From contig NC_134681.1 of assembly GCF_024713945.1 (NCBI RefSeq), positions 3,180,001-3,244,000 on the forward strand: 64,000 nucleotides of DNA, given 5' to 3'. Shown one piece after another: positions 1-13,800 of this stretch. The stretch is from Dermatophagoides farinae. Lineage: Eukaryota > Arthropoda > Arachnida > Sarcoptiformes > Pyroglyphidae. Both the position numbers and the translations under genes were made by a program. The notes beneath the pieces are model-generated. The model saw nothing but the letters and a program-made list of their open reading frames with translations. It made no database searches and had not been told where the DNA came from. The first letter of the stretch is position 1; each line of letters starts with the position of its first letter.

Positions 1-2846
1 GCTGATTTTTTTTTGCACGTAACTTTTTTTTTCTTCTACACAATCCTGTCATTAGATAACTGATTTTATTTTTTTTTCCATCAGTGAATTGTGTGTGTGT
101 GTGTGTGTGTGATTTCGATTCAATTACCTATTTGTTCAATTTGTTTTTTCCATTCATTTATTTTTTTTTTTATAAAAAGAAACAATCAACCGGAAAAGCA
201 GAAGTGAAAAAAAATTAGACCATAACATCATCATCATCACCGTCGTCGTCGTCTTCGTCGTGCTAAAGGTAACCAAAAACAATTTCATCGATAAAATTGT
301 TTGTTTTTCATTTCATTGTTATCAAATAATAGAATGGAAACAAAACAAAAAAAAACAAGAAAAAATTTTTGGAATTTTTTTCCCTTTCTTGTTTGTTTGT
401 TTGTTTGTCATTCATAGCGATAGATCAACATTTTTTGTTGTTGTTATTGTTGTTCAGAAATGTATTCTTGGACATTCAATATCCACTATCATCATTATTA
501 TCATTGCAAATTGCATTTCATGTGAAATTCAATCAAGTGATGCAAGATTGTTGTTTTTTCCATTTCATTCAATTTTGTTGAAATAATTTTCTCTTCATAA
601 CAGAATCATATATTTGACATTCCAGACATTCTTGAGTTAATAATCATGATAAAATGTAAAAAAAAAATTGGTAATGATTTTTTTTCCCATTTTTGTTTAC
701 TTGATGATCTTGATCTTGGAGAGAAATGAACAAAAAAAAAATTCTAAATTTCTGTGTTTTGTTTCATTATCAATTTGTTAATTTGTTACATTCAATGCCA
801 TTTCGAATCAATTTGATTTCAATTGGAATTTTTTTTTCTTTTTTTTTGTAATTCAAAATATGAAAATCTTTCATTTCATCAGATCAAAATCATCAAGATC
901 ATTTGAAATCATTTTGTCAGTCAACAATAACAACAACATGACAGTTGCATATTTTTTTTCTTGTTGTTGATATGTTTTTTTTTTTGTTTTCTTGTACTCG
1001 GTACACGCGTTATGGTTAACTAATTCCAAGATGGTACCCAAAAAAAAACGAAACAAGAAAAGAAAAAACCACATAAAGAGAAAAAACCACACACACACAC
1101 ACAAAACACCCGAACACCGAATATGTGATGAATCTAACCAGAATAACGAAAAATTCTTATGATGATGATGATAAACTTTAATCATGCTAAAAGAGAGAAA
1201 GAGCAAGAGCAAGCAAGCAAGCGAAACCAAACATTGAATTTACATTGTCATTTCATTTTGTCACTTATTTGTTGTTGTCGTTATTATTCTTTTCTGTTTT
1301 TTTTCCTCTTCTTCTTCCTCTTATTCTCCATATTCTTACATCTTCATTTTCCTCATCATATTCTGTGTGTGTGTGTGTGTGTATGTATGAGTGTTTCCAA
1401 TAGATTCACGGTTTTTCTTTACTTTACATTTTCTCTTGATTCATTTCATTCTTTATGAAAAAAAAATATTCGGTTGGTTGCATTTGGTTTCTCTCTCTCT
1501 TTCTCTCTCTGTGTTTGTGTGTATGGAGACAACATTCAAATACTCAAGCACGATGTGTGTGTGTGTCAATCCATTCGAGCATTGTTCATTTGTGTGTGTG
1601 TGTGTGTGTGGCTGATGTAATGTGTCTTGTATGACGACGACGACACACATTATTTTAAGTAATTAATTAAATTCATGTCTCGAAACTTTTTTTCTTTGTT
1701 CAACAAAAAAAAGAAAGAAAAAAAAACATTAACAAATTTACGATTAAAAAAATTGAAATTTGATATTTTGATGATGATGATGATGATGGAATTTTTGAAT
1801 TTTTTTTTGTCGAAAAAGTTGAAATTTTATTTCTGGCAAATGATTTTGATCCAATCTGATGTTTTCTGTTTCAATTTTCGTCGTTGTGTGGGCGGTTAGT
1901 GTTGATGTTGGAAAGTTTAAAGTTTTTTTTTCGGGGTGTGTGTGTGAGTAGAGTGGTTGGTTCCTGAAAAAAAAAACAATAAGAAAGAATCTGATGATCA
2001 TTTTTTTTTTTTTTGGATCACCAAGTTTTTTTTTCTTTCTTTTCAATTTTAATTTGTTTTATTCGAATTTTCTGTTTTCAGTTCAAGAAAAAATCACAAG
2101 TTTTTTTTCGAGAGTGAAAGAGAAAGAGAAAGGGTGTCTGTGAGAGTGGCGACAAAAAAAAAATATAATCGGTTTGATGGTTTGTCGAGACAGAGTTTTA
2201 CCACCATCACTGCCGCTACCGTTCAAGTTTTTAGAAAAATTCAATTGTGTGAAACAACTCCGGTTATGATTTGGCGAACTAGCTAGCATTGAAATGCATT
2301 TGTGTATTTCATTTTTCGCTTCTACATTCCACTCTATCATCAACATCAACATCATTATTAGTTTGGTTATTATGATTATTTTAGTATTCGGGTATTAATT
2401 TCATTTTATTTGGATGTTTTAACTTTTCTTTTCTCTACAATCTTCTGGTTGATTGCAATTGATAAATACTTTGCTTGTTTCTTGTTTTCTTTCTTTTCTT
2501 TTATACTTAGTAATATATATATATATATTTACTCACTGAAAAACGATTGCAAACTAAATTCTTTTCCTTTTTGCACGATTCTTGGTAGTTTTTTTTATCA
2601 AGAAAACAAAACAAAAAATAAATAAATGATCTGATGTTATCGACCATGATGATGATGATGATGAAATGAATCGATTTCGTTTCATACAAAATGTTCATCA
2701 TCAACATCGTCCACAATCAAATAACGAAGAAAAAAAAGAGAGAATTCTATGTATTTGATTTTCATTTTTTTTCTTTTTTTTCGCCCTAAAAAACATGATG
2801 ATTCAATTTATGTCACACCGAGAACGAGAGAAAGAGAGAGAGATAG

Positions 2847-2925
2847 AGAAAACGGAAAATTGTACAATTCGGACGCCTAGTTATGATGAAGCGCTCTTAG
2901 CTATTGAGAAATTATTAGAATTGGG
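2847..2925 (+). other. Candidate small coding exon, unknown gene
   Basis: A short unique island with higher G+C than its surroundings. It is preceded by AG at 2845-2846 and followed by a possible GT donor at 2926-2927, or by an in-frame TGA at 2927-2929. One frame reads like real protein (Thr-Pro-Ser-Tyr-Asp-Glu-Ala, then an amphipathic Leu/Ile/Glu/Lys stretch ending Leu-Glu-Leu-Gly) instead of repeat translation. I do not recognise the family, and no neighbouring exon could be linked to it. It may be chance. Confidence 0.15.
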
Positions 2926-4478
2926 GTGATCACGATGATGATGATGACGATGATGATGAGATTCTTTTCATTTTCATTTCGTTTGATTATTGTCAATGAT
3001 GATGAGTTTTTTTTTCTCTTGCCATCTCTCTCTCTCTCTATTTAGTTTTGTGTAGTTTGTAGTTGTCGATGATTCACTATTGACAATTGATTTCGATTTT
3101 TGTTTTTAATTTGTATTGATTTCTAATTTCGATTCATGTAGAACGTTGAATTGTTTTTTTTTATTTTTCATTTTTTTTTCGTTATCGTTGTTGATGATGA
3201 TTATCGATTGATTGATGAAAACTGTTGTCTTTTTTCCATAATGCACTGCTAATCGATTAGTTTTTTTTATTTGGAACAATAAAATTGATAATGATGATCG
3301 ATTGTCATGAACCAAGCTTATCATTTCATTGGTTCATTATGTGAACAAAATCTCATAATCAATTAACAAATTCATAAACAAAAAAAACAGATGATTTCAA
3401 ACACATTGACATTTATATTGGTTTTTTTTCGTTGCATCATGAATCGTAAATCAACAACTAAACAAAAAAAAAAAAAAGAAAAGAGAAGAATATTAGCCAT
3501 GTGTGTGAAAAGCAACTTAAACTTTTGTTTTTCGTTCGTTTGTTTATGCTTGCATTTTGTGATATAATTTATTGAAACAAATTTTCTGGTTCATCTTCAT
3601 CATTTTTATTTATTTATTTATTAATAACATCAACACACTTTTCGTTTATTCGTCTTTTAATGAATAAAAGAGTGATCTGCCATTCATTCAATATGACGAA
3701 AAAAGACAAGTAATGTGAATTAATAATGAAAATAATAATAATAATGGCCTCTAAAAAAAAGAATAAATGCGAATAATGGAATGGATTGGATGACACATAT
3801 ATAACCGAGAAAAAAAATTGAACAAAGATTTCTATTACTAATTTCTATCCATTGTTTTTTTTTGGTTCCAAAATTTTTCTCTTGAAAGTTTCAATATTTA
3901 CTTCCACCGATATTTATGTGTTAGCTTGGTTGTTCACAAAAATGAACATACCGGCTTATAGCGCCATATATCACAACTAAAAAGTCAAATATCGAGTCAT
4001 TTATTATCATCATCATCGTCGTCGTCGTTTGATGATTATTATCGTTTTTTTTTACTGGAAGAATGGAAAAAAAAATCTTGATAAATTCTTGCATATTTCA
4101 CACACGGAAAAAAAATTCATTGTTTTTTTTTTTTGATCATAAAGATTATGCATGAAATTCCGTTTTTTTTCTCTCACTTCTCCTCATTCTTTGCTTAATA
4201 ATCAATAAATTCAAATTGCATTCCTGCTAAATTGTTTTTTCATTGGATTAATATCAAAAGAAAAAGAATGAATCGTTTTTTTTCACTCATTTGTTTCTGA
4301 CAATGATACCCAGAGAGAGAGAGAAAACTTATGAATTGATCGTGATATTTTGAAAATTTTTTTTTTCGAAGATAACGAGAGATGGAAAGGAAAAAAAATT
4401 TTCATTTTACCCACTTAATTTCGGTGAAATCATCATCAAGTTTAATTGATGTGTGTGTGTGTGTGATATGTAGTGAGA

Positions 4479-4535
4479 CTTTTCCATTCATTCAATGATG
4501 ATGATAATTTCGATCATCATCATTGAATGGAAAAG
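4479..4535. repeat. Imperfect inverted repeat (hairpin)
   Basis: The left arm is 4479-4504 and the right arm 4514-4535, with a 9-nt loop. The arms pair over 22 bp, and the only difference is an extra ATTC in the left arm, a tandem copy of its neighbour. Transcription from either strand would give a short hairpin. No gene lies around it. Confidence 0.7.
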
Positions 4536-6421
4536 TTTCTCTATCGTAATATTTTTGTTTTTCATTCTGATTTTTTTTTCTTGATTCTGTTTTTATGTTT
4601 TTTCTTCTCATCGCATAGACAAAAAGATCATTAATTAGATACTACTTGAAAGTGTGATGTGTGTGTGTCCAAAATCATCATCATCGATGAAAAATATAAC
4701 TAGATATTGATTGGAGTTTACTTTCTTTCATTCACTCGTAATGTTACTGATGATCTGGTGTTTTAATATATATTTATTGTATCCCATACACATCTGTCAA
4801 TGTGTAATAAATGTGTGTGTGTGTGTGTGGGTATTGCAAACTAACTGACACCATCAGCAAAGTATTTGTCGTATTTTCATTTATTATTTTTTTTTGTTCT
4901 CTCTCTTTCTCTCTCTGCTTTGATTTGTTGAATTTTTTCCATTACCACAATGGGGGTTAATTGGCTTTGGTTTTCTTTATCATTGCTTTTTTTTGAATCA
5001 TCATCATTTTCTTTTATTCTAGTCTAGTCCACCAAATTCCCGTCTCGTTTCATAAAATAATAAATCCGGTAATTTTAATATTATCACACACACATATACA
5101 CACATACACACAAACAGCGAGACCATATTCATTAATTTCTTTTTCTTTTTCCATTCTCTTTTTTTTTATTCATTCGGACAACGAACCAAAAAATACAAAA
5201 CAACGGTAATTGTCATGCATAGCCATATGAGAATCGTTGTTGTTATTGTTAAGGTCATTCGTTGATGATTTACATATTCCACACACACACACACCCTATT
5301 TCATTCAGAATATTCCTTTCATATAAACTTGAAAAGAAAGAAAGAAAGAAAAAAAATGGACATGAACATTATTATTATTTTCAATAATTGATGCCAGTAA
5401 CAACAACAACAACAAAAAATATAACTAGACAAAAAGAAAATGTGGCAAACCCTATATGGTCATGATGATGATGATGATGTGATAATAATGACAATAGACA
5501 TGTATATGAGAGACACTGTGAGTATATATATAATGAGATAATTATTATTGTCGTTGTCATTTTTTTTTCTTCTCTCTTTAATTTGACATTTTCTTTGTTT
5601 CTCCGTGTGAGTGTGTGTGTGTTTGTTTCATACATCGTTCTAGCATTATAAACAACAAATGGTCAGAGTTTTTTTCTCTGGTCTATTTATTGAATTTTTG
5701 TTTTTTTTTGCATTTGCTTTGCTCTGATGATATGATCGATATTGCATTTTTGATCTGAAATATTCAATATTGGAATATTTTCATTTTTTTCCCTTTTGTT
5801 TTGTTTTTTTTCCCATTAATAATCATCAAGAATAAATCAAAATACACATGTGTGTATGTAATATTGGCGCTTCTCAAAGATTCTATTCATTTAGAATTGA
5901 CATATTTATGCATCATTTGTATGTATGCATCGTATGAATGAAAGAAAATTTGGCCGTGTTTGATCATAAAAGTTTCATTTTCATTTTTTTTTTGTTGTTT
6001 TTGATGATATGAATAGTTTCCAAATGCATACAAAAATTATGCAAATGCACACACACACACATGTTTTCGAAACTTTTTTTCGTTGTTGTTGTTGTTGAGA
6101 AATTTCCAATTTTTTTTCCACTCACAAAATCTTTGATTTACCAGAAATGGCCATACCAAAATGGTATTATTTCGTGAAAAAGAATAAAATACAGGCACAC
6201 AATCGAAAATCATTTAATATATGAATGAAATTCTCTGCATATTCTGGGTAGATCCATATTTTTTTGATTCTTTGTTGAAAAATTTTTTGCTGTTAAAAAC
6301 AAATCGTTGCATTTTATGTCTTGAAATTCGGTCAATGATTCAATTCGAAAATGTCGTCGTTTCATTTATGAATCACACACACACTTTTATTGGCGTTTTT
6401 TCCACCGAAACCGTAATGAAA

Positions 6422-6561
<140 letters not shown>

Positions 6562-7765
6562 TTCAAGCGAATTTTGTTTTACTGCTTTCATTCACTTACT
6601 CACACACTAACTGTATTTGTGTAATCGATTCACAACATCTTTAAAATTCTATCTTTCCTGGGAAATCATCGGTCATTTATATGTAATCAAGTACAATAAT
6701 CATGATGATGATGATGATGATGAGTGACAATAAATGTGGCTATTATAGCCGAGAGTTTATACGGTTATTACGATGATGATAATGATGATTGAAGTAAATT
6801 ATCGAGAAATGAAAAAAAAGCTAAAAATTTTGTTTCATTTATTTTATCACATTATTTAGATGAAATTTTTTTTTCGAGAAATGGTCCATTAAACCAAAAC
6901 TAATAAATCGGACAAGTGGAATCGAGAATCCTGAAGAATATTCATTGCTGGGGATTTTCATGTCTTATTATTATTCCTTTTTTGTTGTTGTTGTTGTTGT
7001 TGTTGGTTCAACATTTGGGCTACAGAATCAGAATAAAAAAAGGTTTTATCCATCGGATATTATATCATAGTGGTCCGTTTTTGATGTTTTTTTCGGACAA
7101 TTTCTTTTCATTTTTTTTCTCTTTGTATTCAAAATCACTAGAGATGTTGTAGATTCCAAAATGGGCTATTGTTCCATACACATTATCATCTACGATAGTG
7201 AATCTCGTGGAATATTCGAATAGCAATTTTTTTTCTTTGCTTTCTTCATAACTGAAACCGATCGGGTCCCGATTTTTTTTTCTCGATTCATATCATATCG
7301 TATCAATATTGTTGTTGTTGTTGTTGTTATTGTTTGCCTATGGGATTTTTTTTAGATTTATCTGTTAACCGACTGCTGAATTTTTTAGTTTCGTTTCGTT
7401 TCGTTCATTTTATTTCCATCTTGTTTTTACTTGTACAAAAAAAACAACACTCACACTCACCCACACAAAGAAAAAATGCATAAATAAATGGACTGACTGA
7501 CTGATAATTTAGAAGTAGTGAGAAAAAAAAATTAAGTAACTATTGCAAAAAAAAATCCAAACACACACACACACACATGCACAAGTTTTTTTTAATGGAA
7601 CTCTTGAAACAACCAACAAACAAGCAAAAAAAAAATCCGAAAATGAGAAATAAAAATTAAATTTGAATAAAATTTATCTTAACCAATCTAATTTTGTATT
7701 CAGAATAATAATGATATAACCCCTGTTGTTGTTGTTGGACCAGAATTTTGGAACGGTCATGGCCA

Positions 7766-7768
<3 letters not shown>

Positions 7769-7802
<34 letters not shown>
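7769..7802. repeat. (AG)17 tract
   Basis: A pure AG dinucleotide run in the gene-free stretch, the second sizeable GA-class tract within 1.4 kb. Confidence 0.9.
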
Positions 7803-7807
<5 letters not shown>

Positions 7808-10800
7808 AATAAATGAATGAATGAAATATAATACATTGTGGCCAATTTTGAGAGAAAAAAAAAACAATGACAACCGCAACATGAAAATTTTTTCTCTATT
7901 TTCTTCTGTTTTCCACTTGATCCACACGCACACACAATAGCTTAGAATTTGTTTTCCATTTCATTTGGTGGTTTTTCATTTTCGTTTTTTTTTTCGTTTC
8001 AAGTATCATCACCATTCGATTGATGTTTGGTGATGTTTTAGTAGTTGTCTATGATGTTAATTTCTTTTTTTTTCATTGATTCAACGTTAACTTTACGGAA
8101 AAAAAGAAGAAGAAAAAAAGACCCAACAACGGATGTATGTGATTCGAATTATAATGATTATTAAACAAAAAAAAAAGAAGAAAAACTAAGAAATGAAACA
8201 CACACACACACACTTATTATGTGTGTCTATGTGTATAAAGCAAAGTTGGTCGTCTCTCTTTCACTTTCTTTTTTTTCCATTCAACATCATTGAACTCTAA
8301 AGAATCAATTGAATATTACAACAACAACAACAACAACAACAGCTACAACTAAAACAACATCATCATTTCCGAATTAGTTCCAAAACGATGATGATGTCGA
8401 TGGTATTCATAACAGTAAATTGAATTGAAAATGTTTTTATTTTCACTCACTCTCACACTCTCTCACTTGCTCATTACACATGTTGTTTTCTTTGCCTTTG
8501 CTCCAAAAATTAGTTGTCGAAACAAATTTATTCAATTCATTCAAGATCGATAATGGCAATAGATTGAATTTGAAATTCGAAATTGGAAATTAGAATAAAA
8601 ACAGCGTTTTTTGGGGTCACGATCAATCATTTTCAATTTTCATTTCAATCGTTTTTTATTCTTTTCGTGTTAATTGAATTCAATTCAAAAAAAAAAAAAA
8701 AAATAAATGAAAGGCGGAGAATTTAACCACCAACACTGATGAACAAAAAATAAAACCATAAACGAGCCTTTCGATAAATGATTCATCTGTCTTTCTTTCA
8801 TTTCATTTGGAATAAATTTTTTTTTTTTTGCTGAAAATGAAAAAATAAACGAATTGACATTGTACTCTGATGAATTCCAACAACAACAACGAAAAAAAAA
8901 ATCGATTTCAATTCTCTCACAATTTGACTTGAATAACTTTTCGCGTAACTTGTGTGGTAATAATAGTCGATTCTGAATCGTTTTTTTTTCTCTCTCTCTC
9001 TCTTTTTGTTTTGTTTCTCCCCACTTTTTCACTTTTCATTGTCTCTTTTTTTTTGTTCACATGTATGTAGGAAGCCAAATCAAAAAGAAAAAAAGTTAAG
9101 CTCACGTACACTCACGTACACCGTTCATTGTATTATTGTTGTTGATGATGATCCTGGAATAAAAAAAAAGAATGATAACAAAAAAAAAATGCCATTGGTC
9201 ATCATAGTTTATCCATCCCTAGCATTGCATACATTTTCTTTGTGTCAGTGAGTCTCATTTTTTTTTTGCTTTTCATTCTTCTTCATCTTCTATTCTGTTA
9301 TTTGAAGTGAGTGAGAGAAAATAAAATAAAATAAAATGGTTCCAGAAACAGACGTTTTTTTGTCCCAATAATAACAACAACAACAACAACAACAACAAAA
9401 TGGCAAAAGAAACGTGATGCTACTACTGAATTTTTTTTTCTCTTTTTCTCGTCGTCGGTAGGCGTTGTTTATTTAGAATTTTGTTCCATGTTTTTCAACG
9501 TGATGATGATGATTGTCGTCTTTACTCGACAAATTTTTTTTTTTTTGAAACAAACAAAAAATGAATTAAAATAGAATGGAAGGTGAAAGAAAAAAATTTA
9601 TTTTAACTTTTGAGGATCCACTCATTTCTGTGGTTGTTTTGTTGTAAATCAAAAAAATTTTTTTTTATCATCATGATGAAGATTTTAATGAAAAAATTTT
9701 TTTCCCATTCAGTGTGTCTCTGTATCTGTGTACGTTTATTTGGTTTTTTTTTCATTTTCACAATTGTTATGATTAGATGTTTTCGAAATGAATGAATAAA
9801 TGAACGAAAAAAATTTTTTCTATAAATTCTCCATAAGAATAATGAAAATAACATGATCATGTGTCTGGCAAAGAATGAAAAATTTGTTCTTTTCTCGTTT
9901 TTTTTTCTCTTCATTTTTTATTTATTTATTATGAAATCTTTTGCTTTTCGTTCATTTTAATTGGATAAAATGTCGAAAAACATCAACAACAGTGATGATG
10001 ATGATGATGATGTGTAAAGCACGATTTTTCTAAAAGTTTTCCACAACTTTAATTCATTTTCATCATTTCAGAGAGATACAGAAAAAAAACCACTTATAAT
10101 ATTTAACATCCTTTTGTGTTTTCTTCTTCATCTTCTTCTTCTTTGCAATAAATTCTTGATTCACTCATACTCACACAAAACAAATTCTTTGATTTCAGCT
10201 AAAAAGAATTATGTGTGCGGAATGGACAGTGAATGCAATGGGAATGGTTCAATTTTTCTTCTCAGTTTCACTACATTACATTTGCAATTTATAAAACTTG
10301 TCAATATGATAATTAATTGCAATAAAGAAAAAATCAATTTCAATTTTGTTGTTGTTGTTGTTGTTGTTGAAGAAGAAAATTTAAAATTTACCATCATGAA
10401 AATTGTAAATTGAAAGTCAAATGAAATTTTTCAAATTTTTAAAATGATTGTTAGATTGTATTAGATTGAATTGGATTTTTTTTTTCTTTCACCTTGTTGT
10501 TTTGATTATTATTTTTTTCCGCGGAAATTTATTTTGTTTCAGTAGATAATATTTTCCGAAATATTTCTCCATTTTGTTTCGGTTGAATAGTTTTTGTCGA
10601 TTCATGTATAGATGTGAAACAAAGTTTCAAAAAAAAAAAAAAAAAAAATTTTTTTTTCTTTTTTCAAATCGACCATAAAAAATGTAGAGAAGGAAAAATA
10701 AATCACTGGATCGATGTTTGATGTTCGTTGTTGTTGTTGTTGTTGTTGCAAATCTATTCAACCATTATGATGATCACGTACGATGCGTGATTTTTTGTTT

Positions 10801-13800
10801 CGTATTAGAAAAAAGATCAACAGACATTTTCATAATTCAAAAGCTGAAAAAAAACAAAAGAGAAAAAAAAATAGATTTCCCATAGATCTGATATCGGTGA
10901 TATCGATGATTGCGAATTACAAACAAAAAAAAAAGCCGATGCTGATGATGATGATAATTGAATTGAATTGAATTTTTTTTCTTCTAATTGCTATGATTAA
11001 CTTGGATATTGAATTGGTTTATTTGAATGTACAAAACAACAACATTGGACAATTTACACACATTAAAAAAAATTGGTGCTTCTTTTTTCGGCATTTGGAT
11101 CAATATTTCTTTACTACTATGGTGTTGAAGTTTGATGTTTGTATGAGTTCATTGAATTGTTCTTTAGCTTTGTCTTTGTCTGTGCATGTGTGTAGTTCAT
11201 CACTACCGCCCTAAATATCATTTTTTTTTCTTTATTTTTCTTTGTCTTTGCCATCATCAACATCATCATCTTTGTCGTAGTCGTCGTATAATAATAATAA
11301 TAATTGTCAAATACACACACACTATGATCGTTTCGGTCCAAAGATTATTCCATCACCATCATCATGGCCGGATGATTTTTGCTTGACGAATAATTGAAAA
11401 AACGAAAAAAAAAATTTCTTTTCATCTTTTTTTTGTCGATTCGATGATGATAATGATGATGATCATATTTTGATAATCATTATTATCGGCAAAGAAAAAA
11501 AGAAGATGAAAAAATATGTTTTTTTTTCTTCTTCTTCTTTAATCTTCAGTTTTTTTTTCACTGTTTTTGATCTCTGTTTCTGATCATTGTGGAAAAAAAT
11601 TACGAATTTCAGTGATTTTTTTTCTAGCGAAATATAAAGAAATCAAGGAAAATAATACAGCTGAAAAAAATTGTCCCATTTCCGTTGTTGTTTTCGCTGG
11701 TGCATGATGCTGATGATGACTTTAACCGTTTTTATTATCTGTCGGTCAGAAAAAGCAAAGAAAAAAAATTCCTAGTCAGTTTTTTTTTGGTTTTTTTCCC
11801 TGAGTTTCAAGTTTAGAATTTTTTTTTCAAAAGGAAATGAAAAAATTGGATTTTTTTCTATTTTTGCTTTTCCTGTGTATATGTGTGTGTGTGATTAAAA
11901 TTCACAGTGTAACTAATATTTCAGTGACCTGACTGATCTAGTGATGCAAAAATCGTTTTGTTTTTTTTTCGGTTTTAATAAATCATCACAAGATCATTCA
12001 TAGATTTCGTTCCATAATGATGATGGTGAAAAATTCCTATTTAATTTCCGGTTTCTTCTTTTTTTTTGATTTGAAAAAAATCATTGACTTATGTATGTAT
12101 GTTTGCGTGTGAATAGACAACTGTCTTATCATCATTATCATCATCTTTGTTGAAATTCATTTTTTTTCACAGAATATTCATCAATTCTCCGATTTATAGA
12201 ATATTATTATACATATGATCCTGTTTCATTTACGAATATTCATCACTATTTTCATTCGCCATTCTTCAATCTAATTTATAATTAATTTTTTTCTTCTTTT
12301 TTTTTGTCATCATCATTATCATTAGATTCTTCATGATTAGATCATGATAGAAAGTGGAAAGAAAAATTCCATGGATTTTTTTTACACCACGCAGAGAGAT
12401 AGTGAGAGTTTATGGATGGAATTTTCTTCTTTTTTTTTTTGCTTTGCTTTCACACTAGGATATTTGCCAACAAGAAGAAAAAAAATCAACCTATACAAAT
12501 CAATTTTATGGAAAAATATTTTTTTTTGCATCATATACTGATCTATCTTTATGATCTGTATGTATGGTTTTTTTGAGTGTGTGTATGTGTGTGCGTGTGT
12601 GTGAATAATGATAAAAAGAAAATATGAATGTTTTTCACCGTATATTTTTCTGTGTAAATTAGAAATTCCATTCACACACACACACACACATACACACGAA
12701 CGGCAGCATTGCTGCCATAAAAAAAACAACAAAAACTACCATTATACCATATAATACAATTGTCGTTGTGAGTATAAGAAACTTTTTTTGATGTGATTTA
12801 TATAGAGATAAATGGAAAACTAAATAAATTTCATCTGTTTACGATATCTAAATACTTTTTGTTGGAAAAAAAATACTAGCGGTAGAAAGAGAATCAAAAA
12901 AAAAAATCGAACGATAATCAAAAAAAAAACCACAAAAATGGTAATATGCAAATTTGGAATATTTACACGTACGTACGTATATTTCTTGGGCAAATATTTG
13001 TCTTTTGTTCATTTGTAAAAGAAACGAAACGAATCGCCAAAATGCCAAAATTCATATTGATTTCTTTCCTAAAAAAAATGGAATTCTTTTTTCAAAATCA
13101 AGGTATGAAAGAATGCCAGTGAAATCGGTTTATGGGAATCTTTTGGATTTTGCGAGAAAAAATGATGATGATGATGATGGTATAGCACAACGCATCCATT
13201 GAACCGAAACCGAGCTAGAAAATTCTGGTGAAATTTTTTTTTCCAAATTTTCTTATTTCTATGGAACAGGAAAGGAAAAATTTCTGAATAAAACCTGAAT
13301 CTATTCAATTTCAATTTATATTCTTCTTATAAATTTCTGACAAAAAAAAATAGTGAAAAAAGAAGCAGAAGGAAAAATAAATATTACATTTCACATTTAT
13401 TTGTCTTATTTGACTTCTTCTGACTATCTATAGAGAAGAGAAAAAAAAACAATTCCCGAAACGAAAAATAAAAAAACAAAAATGTTTGAATTTCATTCCA
13501 CAAAAAAAACTATTGATTGATTCAACAGAAGAATTGTTTTCGTTGCTTTCGTTGTTGTCAAGTATCACCAGGTTGTGTATACAATCACACACCAATTTTT
13601 GTATCCAAGTAGAGAAAACTGAACAGAATTTATGAATAAAAAAAACTTTTTTTTTACACACAAAAGTAGAATCCTATTTTCATTGAAAAACAAAAAAAAA
13701 ATAAATAAATGCATCCTTTCGATGTTATAATAACCTGAACGACAACGTATTCGCCATTTTGTTGTTGTAGTTGTTGTTGTTGTCAAATTTTTTTTATTTT

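Noticed and set aside
10190-10260. Cys-Gly-Met-Asp-Ser-Glu-Cys word after an AG, EGF-like at first sight
   Set aside because: Only two cysteines, no further EGF pattern and no donor in a useful place.
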